DNA of 64,000 nucleotides, taken from the NCBI RefSeq assembly GCF_003261575.2, contig NZ_CP036175.1, forward strand, positions 2,418,001-2,482,000, read 5' to 3'. Below the pieces are notes generated by a model. That model made no database searches. It saw nothing but the letters and a program-made list of their open reading frames with translations, and was not told where the DNA came from. Source of the stretch: Klebsiella huaxiensis. Its GTDB lineage: Bacteria > Pseudomonadota > Gammaproteobacteria > Enterobacterales > Enterobacteriaceae. The position numbers were made by a program, and so were the translations under genes. The number at the start of each line of letters is the position of its first letter. The stretch's first letter is position 1. Of this stretch, positions 51,637-60,772 are shown piece after piece.

Positions 51637-54312
51637 TTAAGAAGATTTCTTCGCTTTTTTCTCAGCTTTAGCTGGTGCGGCTTCTTTCTTCTCTGCAGTT
51701 TCGCCTTCGACGTAATTACGACCGTAGAAAGTATCCAGCAGAATCTGTTTCAGCTCAGCGATCAGCGGGTAGCGCGGGTTAGCGCCGGTGCACTGGTCAT
51801 CGAATGCATCTTCAGACAGCTTATCTACGTGGGCCAGGAAGTCAGCTTCCTGCACACCAGCTTCACGGATAGACTTAGGAATACCCAGGTCAGCTTTAAT
51901 TTCATCCAACCAGCCAAGCAGTTTTTCGATTTTCGCTGCGGTGCGATCGCCCGGAGCTGTCAGGCCCAGATGATCCGCGATTTCAGCGTAGCGACGACGA
52001 GCCTGCGGGCGGTCGTACTGGCTAAATGCAGTCTGTTTAGTCGGATTGTCGTTCGCGTTATAACGAATAACGTTGCTGATCAGCAGGGCGTTCGCCAGAC
52101 CGTGAGGAATGTGGAACTGTGAACCCAGTTTATGCGCCATGGAGTGACATACACCCAGGAAGGCGTTAGCAAACGCAATACCGGCGATAGTTGCTGCACT
52201 GTGTACACGTTCACGTGCTACCGGGTTCTTAGAACCTTCATGGTAGGACGCTGGCAGGTTTTCTTTCAGCAGTTTCAACGCTTGCAGAGCCTGACCGTCG
52301 GAGAACTCAGAAGCCAGTACGGAAACATAAGCTTCCAGGGCGTGAGTTACCGCATCTAGACCACCGAATGCACACAGTGATTTCGGCATATCCATAACCA
52401 GGTTGGCATCGACAATCGCCATGTCTGGAGTCAGCGCGTAGTCTGCCAGCGGATATTTCTGACCTGTTGCATCGTCGGTAACAACCGCAAACGGAGTGAC
52501 TTCAGAACCGGTACCGGAAGTGGTGGTGATCGCCACCATTTTAGCTTTGACGCCCATTTTCGGGAACTTGTAGATACGTTTACGGATGTCCATAAAGCGC
52601 AGCGCCAGTTCTTCGAAGTGGGTTTCTGGATGTTCGTACATGACCCACATGATTTTCGCAGCATCCATCGGGGAACCGCCGCCCAGCGCGATGATCACGT
52701 CTGGTTTGAAGGAGTTAGCCAGCTCTGCGCCTTTACGAACGATGGTCAGGGTCGGGTCAGCTTCAACTTCGAAGAACACGTCAGTTTCAACGCCAGCCGC
52801 TTTCAGTACAGAAGTGATCTGGTCTGCATAGCCGTTGTTGAACAGGAAGCGGTCGGTCACGATCAGCGCGCGTTTGTGACCATCAGTAATCACTTCATCC
52901 AGCGCGATTGGCAGTGAGCCACGACGGAAGTAGATAGATTTCGGAAGTTTGTGCCACAACATGTTTTCAGCTCGCTTAGCAACGGTTTTCTTGTTGATCA
53001 GGTGCTTAGGACCAACGTTTTCAGAGATGGAGTTACCACCCCATGAACCACAACCCAGAGTCAGGGAAGGTGCGAGTTTAAAGTTGTACAGGTCGCCGAT
53101 ACCACCCTGAGAAGCCGGAGTGTTGATCAGGATACGCGCGGTTTTCATCATCTGGCCGAAGAAAGCAACACGTTCTGGCTGGTTGTCCTGGTCGGTGTAC
53201 AGGCAAGAGGTATGACCGATACCGCCCATCGCCACCAGTTTTTCAGCTTTAACAACAGCGTCTTCGAAATTCTTCGCACGGTACATTGCCAAGGTCGGAG
53301 ACAGTTTTTCGTGTGCAAATGGCTCGCTTTCATCAACGTCGGTAACTTCACCAATCAGAATCTTGGTAGTAACCGGTACGGTGAAACCAGCCAGTTCAGC
53401 GATTTTATACGCCGGCTGACCAACGATAGCGGCGTTCAGCGCGCCATTTTTCAGGATGATGTCCTGAACAGCTTTCAGCTCTTTGCCCTGCAGCAGGTAG
53501 CCGCCGTGGCTGGCGAAACGTTCACGAACTGCATCGTATGCGGAATCAACAACAACAACGGACTGCTCGGAAGCACAAATTACGCCGTTATCGAAGGTTT
53601 TAGACATCAGTACAGAAGCGACAGCACGCTTAACATCAGCGGTTTCGTCGATAACAACAGGGGTGTTACCTGCGCCAACACCGATTGCCGGTTTGCCGGA
53701 GCTGTATGCCGCTTTAACCATGCCCGGACCGCCGGTCGCGAGAATCAGGTTAATGTCAGGGTGATGCATCAGCGCGTTGGACAGTTCAACGGAAGGTTGG
53801 TCAATCCAACCAATCAGGTCTTTCGGCGCACCGGCAGCGATTGCAGCCTGCAGAACGATATCAGCCGCTTTATTAGTGGCTTCTTTAGCACGCGGATGCG
53901 GAGAGAAAATGATGGCGTTACGGGTTTTCAGGCTAATCAGTGATTTAAAGATAGCGGTTGAAGTCGGGTTAGTTGTCGGGACGATACCGCAGATAATGCC
54001 GATAGGTTCAGCGATAGTGATAGTACCGAAGGTGTCGTCTTCAGAAAGCACACCGCAGGTTTTTTCATCTTTGTATGCGTTATAGATGTATTCAGAAGCA
54101 AAGTGGTTTTTAATCACTTTGTCTTCGACAATGCCCATGCCGGATTCGGCGACAGCCATTTTAGCGAGAGGGATTCGAGCGTCTGCGGCGGCCAGTGCGG
54201 CGGCGCGGAAGATTTTATCGACTTGTTCTTGAGTGAAACTGGCATATTCACGCTGGGCCTTTTTTACGCGCTCTACAAGTGCGTTAAGCTCTGCGATATT
54301 AGTAACAGCCAT
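51637..54312 (-). CDS. adhE: Bifunctional aldehyde-alcohol dehydrogenase
   Basis: Reduces acetyl-CoA to acetaldehyde and then ethanol during fermentation; forms helical filaments (spirosomes). 891 residues as in E. coli. The N-terminal CoA-acylating aldehyde dehydrogenase has its catalytic Cys in NGVICASEQSVVV (near 246). The C-terminal iron alcohol dehydrogenase carries GGGSPMDAAK and the iron ligands in GLDAVTHALEAY and GVCHSMAHKLG. The tail is rich in Lys and Ala. It has a long upstream region with NarL- and CRP/FNR-like sites. Confidence 0.98.
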   Translation of the reverse strand: MAVTNIAELNALVERVKKAQREYASFTQEQVDKIFRAAALAAADARIPLAKMAVAESGMGIVEDKVIKNHFASEYIYNAYKDEKTCGVLSEDDTFGTITIAEPIGIICGIVPTTNPTSTAIFKSLISLKTRNAIIFSPHPRAKEATNKAADIVLQAAIAAGAPKDLIGWIDQPSVELSNALMHHPDINLILATGGPGMVKAAYSSGKPAIGVGAGNTPVVIDETADVKRAVASVLMSKTFDNGVICASEQSVVVVDSAYDAVRERFASHGGYLLQGKELKAVQDIILKNGALNAAIVGQPAYKIAELAGFTVPVTTKILIGEVTDVDESEPFAHEKLSPTLAMYRAKNFEDAVVKAEKLVAMGGIGHTSCLYTDQDNQPERVAFFGQMMKTARILINTPASQGGIGDLYNFKLAPSLTLGCGSWGGNSISENVGPKHLINKKTVAKRAENMLWHKLPKSIYFRRGSLPIALDEVITDGHKRALIVTDRFLFNNGYADQITSVLKAAGVETDVFFEVEADPTLTIVRKGAELANSFKPDVIIALGGGSPMDAAKIMWVMYEHPETHFEELALRFMDIRKRIYKFPKMGVKAKMVAITTTSGTGSEVTPFAVVTDDATGQKYPLADYALTPDMAIVDANLVMDMPKSLCAFGGLDAVTHALEAYVSVLASEFSDGQALQALKLLKENLPASYHEGSKNPVARERVHSAATIAGIAFANAFLGVCHSMAHKLGSQFHIPHGLANALLISNVIRYNANDNPTKQTAFSQYDRPQARRRYAEIADHLGLTAPGDRTAAKIEKLLGWLDEIKADLGIPKSIREAGVQEADFLAHVDKLSEDAFDDQCTGANPRYPLIAELKQILLDTFYGRNYVEGETAEKKEAAPAKAEKKAKKSS

Positions 54313-54673
54313 AATGCTCTCCTGATAATGTTAAACTTTTTTAGTAAATCAGTAGCTCGATTCGACAGTATAGACAGGCTGTTAACAGCTTGCATCTAAA
54401 TGTTAATGTAAAGAATTTTTCGCTTCTGACTTCATTGATTAACTAAAAAAGCTCTGGTTTTTTCTTTCAGGTACTGCTGTTTTCCCTCCCTGTTGTGTGT
54501 AAACAAGGTTACTCACTTCTGAGTACAAATTATGTGATCTACATCAATAATCGACGAAGCTGATACCTTTCAGCTGTTCGTTTTTTGACCTTTTAGGGCA
54601 TGTGTAATGATTCGGTATGCTAATTGAATGAATGAATAGCATTATGGAAACAAATAAACAACATCCGAGCTTT
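54313..54673. promoter_or_regulatory. adhE upstream control region
   Basis: Gene-free, AT-rich. Holds two possible regulator sites: TACTCAC-TT-CTGAGTA at 54510-54525 (NarL 7-2-7 layout) and TGTGATCTACATCAA at 54533-54547 (CRP/FNR-like). Both lie about 200-235 bases upstream of the adhE start; E. coli adhE is repressed by NarL and has a long leader. Confidence 0.6.
54510..54525. promoter_or_regulatory. NarL-like palindrome upstream of adhE
   Basis: TACTCACTTCTGAGTA: inverted TACTCA arms around CTTC. Two heptamers in the 7-2-7 arrangement, each one base away from consensus. Nitrate repression of adhE through NarL is known in E. coli. Confidence 0.5.
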
Positions 54674-54708
54674 ATTATGCTCTTCTGCATAATTGAGATG
54701 AATTATGC
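54674..54708. repeat. Array of three ATTATGC half-sites before ychE
   Basis: ATTATGC, six bases, GCATAATT, six bases, AATTATGC: each neighbouring pair is an inverted repeat with the same six-base spacer. It lies 82-116 bases before the ychE start. It looks like an operator for a protein that binds in steps; the binder is unknown. Confidence 0.5.
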
Positions 54709-54789
54709 TATTAAACAGCGTATCTTTTCGCGGATATTTTATGCTGGCAACTGTCAACAGCCATTTTTAATGATGCTGCGGAGCGCACT

Positions 54790-55437
54790 GTGATTCAACC
54801 GTTGTTTGATTTTTCAGCTTATTTCAAATTTTTCATCGGGTTATTCGCGCTGGTAAACCCGGTGGGCATCATCCCTGTCTTTATTAGCATGACCAGTTAT
54901 CAGACTGCGGCGATACGTAACAAGACCAATCTGACGGCTAACCTCTCTGTCGCCATTATTCTGCTGACCTCATTGTTTCTGGGGGATGGTATTCTGCAGG
55001 TTTTTGGTATTTCCATTGATTCTTTCCGTATTGCTGGTGGGATTCTGGTTGTCACTATTGCGATGTCGATGATTAGCGGCAAGCTTGGTGAGGATAAGCA
55101 GAACAAACAAGAGAAGTCAGAAACGGCGATCCGCGAGAGTATCGGTGTGGTACCGCTGGCATTGCCTCTGATGGCCGGACCGGGGGCTATCAGTTCAACG
55201 ATCGTCTGGGGTACGCGTTATCATAGCGTTGCGCATTTTTTGGGCTTTTCGATCGCAATTGCGCTTTTCGCTTTATGCTGCTGGGGGATTTTCCGTATGG
55301 CCCCCTGGCTGGTTCGCCTGCTGGGGCAAACGGGAATTAACGTGATTACCCGTATTATGGGGCTGCTACTTATGGCCCTCGGGATCGAGTTTATTGTCAC
55401 CGGGATAAAAGCACTCTTCCCTGGACTAGTGAATTAA
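54790..55437 (+). CDS. ychE: MarC-family inner-membrane protein YchE
   Basis: 215 residues, the E. coli length, starting at GTG. Six helices of the MarC/UPF0056 family with conserved LFALVNPVGIIPVFISMT near the start and PLALPLMAGPGAISSTIVW in the middle. Function unproven (proposed small-solute transport). It is divergent from adhE. Confidence 0.93.
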   Translation: MIQPLFDFSAYFKFFIGLFALVNPVGIIPVFISMTSYQTAAIRNKTNLTANLSVAIILLTSLFLGDGILQVFGISIDSFRIAGGILVVTIAMSMISGKLGEDKQNKQEKSETAIRESIGVVPLALPLMAGPGAISSTIVWGTRYHSVAHFLGFSIAIALFALCCWGIFRMAPWLVRLLGQTGINVITRIMGLLLMALGIEFIVTGIKALFPGLVN

Positions 55438-55451
55438 TCTGCGCTTCTGCA

Positions 55452-55470
55452 CGCGGGGCTAAACCCCGCG
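55452..55470 (+). terminator. Hairpin after ychE
   Basis: Perfect stem CGCGGGG/CCCCGCG with a CTAAA loop, 14 bases past the stop. It is followed by TTGCTTAATTATT rather than a clean T run. Confidence 0.55.
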
Positions 55471-56187
55471 GTTGCTTAATTATTAGCAAAGCATATCAAA
55501 AAACGTTATATGAACACGTAAAATAACTTTTTTTAATATAATCGTATTGTTGTTTTTTATCAGTCTGTTACGAACTTATCCTGCCATCCCCCTCTCTATC
55601 CACTCACATTAGTTACTGTTATTTTCGTCACATCATTCTCTGGCGCTTGCCGTCAGATAATTGAAATGATATTAGTAAATTCACCGATGAGGCAGATGAA
55701 TGTGCTAAATAATAAACAATTGTTAATTTTTCGTACAAAAAAGCACCTTCTCAGTATTGCTCGGTATGTAAAACAGTAATTTTTTTGTATGCACATGATA
55801 GATAATGGATTTATAACTTTTTCTTTACAGGGGGAATTTTATGCTCTGCCCTCCGGGAGACCATAAAAGAGAATCCGGTAACATATTTGCAAATTGCATT
55901 GGCGGATGAGAAGGCCTTTTGGTACTTTCCGGCGTGATCTTTAGCTGAATATAAACTTAAATGAGAATTTTTATTAACTAACTCATTGCGATTTAAAACC
56001 GCCTCCGGACAGGGAGGGGAAGAATCGACGTAAAGACTGCCGTTTGAGCGGTCGTAATAAAATAAGTCGGTGATAGCAAGCAGTACAATCTGACAGCAGC
56101 ATAAACTCCTGCACTGTACAGAATCCTAAAAGAGAAAAGCAGGCTGGTTATATAGCCAGTAATTATAATGAGTGGAGTAACAAACAC
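55471..56187 (+). promoter_or_regulatory. oppA upstream region and leader
   Basis: 717 bases without an established gene, AT-rich. It contains a ModE-like dyad at 55504-55527 (CGTTATAT...ATAAC), a possible 22-codon upstream frame at 55841-55909, and a small dyad CTGGTTATATAGCCAG near 56140. The last bases before the oppA start (AACAAACACA) are CA-rich, the type of target bound by the small RNA GcvB. Confidence 0.5.
55841..55909 (+). CDS. Possible 22-residue upstream peptide in the oppA leader
   Basis: MLCPPGDHKRESGNIFANCIGG, with GGGGGAA six to ten bases before the ATG. No family recognised. It lies 278 bases before oppA, so it could be a leader peptide, or chance in an AT-rich stretch. Confidence 0.25.
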   Translation: MLCPPGDHKRESGNIFANCIGG

Positions 56188-57819
56188 ATGACCATCATCA
56201 CGAAAAAAAGCCTGGTAGCCGCAGGCGTATTATCTGCGCTAATTACCGTTAACGCTGCCCAGGCGGCAGATGTACCCGCAGGAGTACAGCTGGCGGATAA
56301 ACAAACGCTAGTGCGTAACAATGGATCCGAAGTCCAGTCTCTTGATCCGCACAAAATTGAAGGTGTGCCGGAATCTAATATCAGCCGGGACTTATTTGAG
56401 GGACTGCTGGTAAGCGACCTTGACGGTCATCCGGTTGCTGGTGCTGCGGAAAAATGGGACAACAAAGATTTTAAAGTCTGGACCTTCCATCTGCGAAAAG
56501 ATGCAAAGTGGTCTGACGGCACGCCGGTTACGGCACAAGATTTCGTTTATAGCTGGCAGCGTCTGGCTGACCCGAAAACAGCGTCTCCTTATGCAAGCTA
56601 CCTGCAATATGGTCATGTGGCCAACGTTGACGAAATTATCGGCGGTAAAAAACCAGCGACCGATCTGGGCGTAAAAGCGCTGGATGATCATACTTTCGAA
56701 GTCACCCTCAGCGAACCCGTACCATACTTTTATAAACTTCTCGTTCACCCGTCCGTCTCTCCAGTACCTAAAGCCGCGATTGAGAAGTTTGGTGAGAAAT
56801 GGACCCAACCTGCCAACATCGTTAGCAACGGCGCATATAAATTAAAAGATTGGGTGGTTAACGAACGTATTGTTCTGGAGCGAAATACCAACTACTGGGA
56901 TAACGCTAAAACCGTGATTAATCAGGTCACCTATCTGCCGATCTCTTCTGAAGTTACAGACGTAAACCGCTACCGCAGCGGTGAAATCGACATGACCTAT
57001 AACAACATGCCGATCGAACTGTTCCAGAAGCTGAAAAAAGAGATCCCGCAAGAAGTTCACGTCGATCCGTATCTGTGCACCTATTACTACGAAATCAATA
57101 ACCAGAAAGCACCGTTTACCGATGTTCGTGTACGAACCGCACTGAAAATGGCCTTGGATCGCGACATTATTGTCAATAAAGTAAAAAATCAGGGCGATCT
57201 GCCAGCCTATAGCTACACCCCACCATACACCGATGGTATGAAACTGGTTGAACCTGAGTGGTTCAAGTGGTCGCAGGAAAAACGTAACGAAGAAGCGAAA
57301 AAATTACTCGCCGAAGCAGGTTATACCGCTGATAAACCGCTGACCTTTAACCTGCTCTATAACACTTCCGATTTGCATAAAAAACTGGCTATTGCCGTCG
57401 CGTCTATCTGGAAGAAAAATCTGGGCGCGAACGTGAAGCTGGAGAATCAGGAGTGGAAAACATTTCTCGATAATCGCCATCAGGGCACCTTTGATATTGC
57501 GCGCGCCGGCTGGTGTGCGGACTATAATGAACCGACATCCTTCCTGAACACCATGCTGAGCGACAGCTCAAACAACACCTCGCATTATAAGAGCCCGGCT
57601 TTTGACAAGATTATTGCTGAGACGCTGAAAACCAGTGATGAAGCGAAACGTGCAGACCTCTATGCACAATCTGAGCAGCAGCTGGACAAAGACTCCGTCA
57701 TCGTCCCGGTCTTCTATTATGTCAACGCCCGCCTGGTTAAACCTTGGGTCGGCGGCTACACAGGTAAAGACCCGTTAGATAATATCTACGTTAAGAACCT
57801 TTATATTATCAAACATTAA
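56188..57819 (+). CDS. oppA: Oligopeptide-binding protein OppA
   Basis: Periplasmic receptor that takes up peptides of two to five residues of almost any sequence. 543 residues as in E. coli. Sec signal peptide MTIITKKSLVAAGVLSALITVNAAQAADV, cleaved after AQA, shown here only to mark its position (residues 1-26). Family 5 solute-binding features follow: ESNISRDLFEGLL, WSDGTPVTAQDFVYSWQRL, and DNRHQGTFDIARAGWCADY near 420. It is the most expressed gene of oppABCDF. GGAG lies about ten bases before the ATG; the CA-rich ribosome-site region fits repression by GcvB. Confidence 0.97.
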   Translation: MTIITKKSLVAAGVLSALITVNAAQAADVPAGVQLADKQTLVRNNGSEVQSLDPHKIEGVPESNISRDLFEGLLVSDLDGHPVAGAAEKWDNKDFKVWTFHLRKDAKWSDGTPVTAQDFVYSWQRLADPKTASPYASYLQYGHVANVDEIIGGKKPATDLGVKALDDHTFEVTLSEPVPYFYKLLVHPSVSPVPKAAIEKFGEKWTQPANIVSNGAYKLKDWVVNERIVLERNTNYWDNAKTVINQVTYLPISSEVTDVNRYRSGEIDMTYNNMPIELFQKLKKEIPQEVHVDPYLCTYYYEINNQKAPFTDVRVRTALKMALDRDIIVNKVKNQGDLPAYSYTPPYTDGMKLVEPEWFKWSQEKRNEEAKKLLAEAGYTADKPLTFNLLYNTSDLHKKLAIAVASIWKKNLGANVKLENQEWKTFLDNRHQGTFDIARAGWCADYNEPTSFLNTMLSDSSNNTSHYKSPAFDKIIAETLKTSDEAKRADLYAQSEQQLDKDSVIVPVFYYVNARLVKPWVGGYTGKDPLDNIYVKNLYIIKH

Positions 57820-57828
57820 TGGCAAATC

Positions 57829-57853
57829 GTGGGGCAGGCAGCGCTTGCCCCAC
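57829..57853 (+). other. Hairpin between oppA and oppB
   Basis: Stem GTGGGGCA/TGCCCCAC with a nine-base loop and no T run. Probably an RNA-stabilising or partial-termination element that keeps oppA messages above those of oppBCDF. Confidence 0.55.
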
Positions 57854-57903
57854 CGTGTCTGAATTCATCGCACTCGATAGGCACAGGCCAGAAGGTACGG
57901 GCA

Positions 57904-58824
57904 ATGTTAAAATTTATCTTTCGTCGCTGTCTGGAAGCGATTCCGACGCTATTTATTCTAATTACAATCTCCTTCTTTATGATGCGTCTTGCGCCAGGTA
58001 GTCCTTTTACCGGTGAACGTACGCTGCCGCCGGAAGTCATGGCGAATATTGAAGCAAAATATCATTTAAACGACCCCATCATGACCCAGTATTTCAATTA
58101 CCTGAAGCAACTGGCGCATGGTGATTTCGGTCCTTCCTTTAAATATAAAGATTATTCGGTAAACGATCTGGTGGCTTCCAGCTTCCCAGTTTCTGCCAAA
58201 TTAGGTTTTGCCGCGTTTTTCCTGGCGGTCATTCTTGGCGTCACTGCCGGAGTTATTGCGGCGCTAAAGCAGAATACGAAATGGGACTTCGCCGTGATGG
58301 GGGTGGCAATGACCGGGGTCGTGATACCCAGTTTCGTGGTCGCGCCCTTACTGGTGATGATATTTGCTATTACTCTGCATTGGTTGCCGGGTGGTGGCTG
58401 GAACGGCGGGGCGCTGCAATACATGATTTTGCCAATGGTCGCACTGTCGCTGGCCTATATCGCCAGTATTGCGCGTATCACTCGCGGCTCGATGATTGAA
58501 GTCCTGCACTCTAATTTCATCCGTACCGCGCGGGCAAAAGGCTTACCGATGCGCCGCATCATTCTGCGTCATGCCTTAAAACCCGCGCTGCTACCAGTAC
58601 TTTCCTATATGGGACCTGCCTTCGTCGGCATTATTACTGGCTCGATGGTTATCGAAACCATTTATGGCTTGCCGGGTATTGGCCAACTGTTCGTTAACGG
58701 CGCGCTGAACCGCGATTATTCGCTGGTGCTCAGCCTGACCATTCTGGTTGGCGCATTGACCATTCTGTTTAACGCGGTTGTTGACGTGCTGTATGCCGTT
58801 ATCGATCCGAAGATTCGTTACTAA
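57904..58824 (+). CDS. oppB: Oligopeptide ABC transporter permease OppB
   Basis: 306 residues from MLKFIFRRCLEAIPTLF, the E. coli start; the frame is open 25 codons earlier but runs through the intergenic hairpin. Six helices; EAA loop NFIRTARAKGLPMRRIILRH. Pairs with OppC to form the channel. Confidence 0.96.
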   Translation: MLKFIFRRCLEAIPTLFILITISFFMMRLAPGSPFTGERTLPPEVMANIEAKYHLNDPIMTQYFNYLKQLAHGDFGPSFKYKDYSVNDLVASSFPVSAKLGFAAFFLAVILGVTAGVIAALKQNTKWDFAVMGVAMTGVVIPSFVVAPLLVMIFAITLHWLPGGGWNGGALQYMILPMVALSLAYIASIARITRGSMIEVLHSNFIRTARAKGLPMRRIILRHALKPALLPVLSYMGPAFVGIITGSMVIETIYGLPGIGQLFVNGALNRDYSLVLSLTILVGALTILFNAVVDVLYAVIDPKIRY

Positions 58825-58838
58825 CGCTGGGGTTCGCC

Positions 58839-59747
58839 ATGATGTTAAGTAAGAAAAACAACGAGGCGCTGGAAAACTTCAGTGAAAAGCTGGAAGTCGA
58901 GGGGCGCAGCCTTTGGCAGGATGCCCGCCGCCGCTTTATGCATAACCGCGCCGCTGTCGCCAGTCTGATTGTGTTGGTGATTATCGCGCTGTTTGTCACC
59001 ATCGCGCCGATGGTGTCGCAGTTCTCATACTACGATACCGATTGGGGCATGATGTCCAGCGCACCTGATATGGAGTCCGCTCACTACTTCGGTACCGACT
59101 CGTCTGGCCGCGACCTGTTGGTGCGTGTGGCGATCGGCGGTCGTATTTCATTAATGGTCGGCGTCGCTGCGGCGCTGGTGGCGGTGATTCTTGGCACGCT
59201 TTACGGCTCGCTTTCCGGTTATTTGGGCGGCAAAGTGGACTCGGTGATGATGCGTCTGCTGGAAATCCTCAACTCTTTCCCGTTTATGTTCTTCGTCATT
59301 CTGCTGGTGACCTTCTTTGGCCAGAATATTTTGCTCATTTTCGTCGCCATTGGGATGGTCTCCTGGCTGGATATGGCGCGTATCGTTCGTGGCCAGACCC
59401 TGAGCCTGAAGCGCAAAGAGTTTATTGAAGCTGCGCAGGTCGGTGGAGTCTCAACAGGTAACATTGTTATCCGCCATATTGTGCCGAACGTGCTTGGCGT
59501 GGTGGTGGTGTATGCCTCGTTGCTGGTCCCGAGCATGATCCTGTTCGAATCCTTCCTGAGCTTCCTTGGTCTGGGTACCCAGGAGCCGCTAAGCAGCTGG
59601 GGCGCGTTGCTCAGCGATGGTGCGAACTCGATGGAAGTATCGCCGTGGCTGCTGCTGTTCCCTGCCGGTTTCCTGGTGGTAACGCTATTTTGTTTTAACT
59701 TTATCGGCGATGGCTTGCGTGATGCCCTCGACCCGAAAGACCGCTAA
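58839..59747 (+). CDS. oppC: Oligopeptide ABC transporter permease OppC
   Basis: 302 residues as in E. coli. It has a hydrophilic N-terminus, then six helices. The motif FGTDSSGRDLLVRVAIGGRIS is typical of DppC/OppC permeases, and the EAA loop is FIEAAQVGGVSTGNIVIRHI. It lies 14 bases after oppB and 11 before oppD. Confidence 0.97.
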   Translation: MMLSKKNNEALENFSEKLEVEGRSLWQDARRRFMHNRAAVASLIVLVIIALFVTIAPMVSQFSYYDTDWGMMSSAPDMESAHYFGTDSSGRDLLVRVAIGGRISLMVGVAAALVAVILGTLYGSLSGYLGGKVDSVMMRLLEILNSFPFMFFVILLVTFFGQNILLIFVAIGMVSWLDMARIVRGQTLSLKRKEFIEAAQVGGVSTGNIVIRHIVPNVLGVVVVYASLLVPSMILFESFLSFLGLGTQEPLSSWGALLSDGANSMEVSPWLLLFPAGFLVVTLFCFNFIGDGLRDALDPKDR

Positions 59748-59758
59748 GGAGCGCCGTC

Positions 59759-60772
59759 ATGAGTACGATTGAAACGGCAAAAGCGCCGCAGGTAGCACAA
59801 CAATCCAGCCTTCTTCTGGATGTTAAAGACCTTCGCGTCACCTTTGGCACTCCCGATGGCGATGTTACTGCGGTCAACGATCTCAACTTTAATCTACGAG
59901 CAGGGGAAACCTTAGGTATCGTGGGTGAGTCCGGTTCCGGTAAGTCGCAAACCGCTTTTGCGCTGATGGGCCTGCTGGCGGCAAATGGTCGCATTGGCGG
60001 CTCAGCGACCTTTCACGGTAAGCAGATCCTGAACCTTCCGGAACGTGAGCTGAATAAGCTACGCGCCGAGCAGATCTCAATGATTTTTCAGGACCCGATG
60101 ACGTCGCTCAATCCGTATATGCGGGTAGGCGAACAGCTGATGGAAGTCCTGATGCTGCATAAAGCAATGAGCAAAGCCGAAGCGTTTGAAGAGTCGGTTA
60201 AAATGCTGGATGCGGTCAAAATGCCGGAAGCGCGTAAACGGATGAAAATGTATCCACACGAGTTTTCCGGCGGGATGCGCCAGCGCGTCATGATAGCGAT
60301 GGCGCTGCTGTGTCGGCCTAAGCTGTTGATTGCCGATGAGCCGACAACGGCGCTGGATGTGACCGTACAGGCACAAATTATGACGTTGCTGAATGAACTC
60401 AAGCGCGAGTTCAATACCGCGATCATTATGATTACCCACGATCTCGGCGTAGTGGCGGGGATCTGCGATAAGGTGCTGGTGATGTATGCTGGCCGCACTA
60501 TGGAATATGGTCAGGCGCGCGACGTCTTTTATCATCCGTCGCACCCTTATTCAATTGGTCTACTGAATGCGGTTCCGCGTCTGGATGCTGAAGGTGACGC
60601 CTTGTTGACCATTCCGGGCAACCCACCAAACCTGCTGCGTTTGCCGAAGGGTTGTCCGTTCCAGCCGCGTTGCCCACATGCAATGGAGATTTGTAATAGC
60701 GCTCCGCCTCTTGAGAAATTTGCGCCAGGCCGCCTGCGTGCCTGCTTTCAACCGGTGGGGGATTTGCTATGA
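59759..60772 (+). CDS. oppD: Oligopeptide ABC transporter ATPase OppD
   Basis: 337 residues. Walker A GESGSGKSQTAFAL near 60, signature FSGGMRQRVMIAMAL near 165, Walker B LLIADEPTTALDVT. The C-terminal oligopeptide-transporter extension has the Cys motif GCPFQPRCPHAMEIC, which can hold a [4Fe-4S] cluster in relatives. It overlaps oppF by four bases. Confidence 0.97.
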   Translation: MSTIETAKAPQVAQQSSLLLDVKDLRVTFGTPDGDVTAVNDLNFNLRAGETLGIVGESGSGKSQTAFALMGLLAANGRIGGSATFHGKQILNLPERELNKLRAEQISMIFQDPMTSLNPYMRVGEQLMEVLMLHKAMSKAEAFEESVKMLDAVKMPEARKRMKMYPHEFSGGMRQRVMIAMALLCRPKLLIADEPTTALDVTVQAQIMTLLNELKREFNTAIIMITHDLGVVAGICDKVLVMYAGRTMEYGQARDVFYHPSHPYSIGLLNAVPRLDAEGDALLTIPGNPPNLLRLPKGCPFQPRCPHAMEICNSAPPLEKFAPGRLRACFQPVGDLL

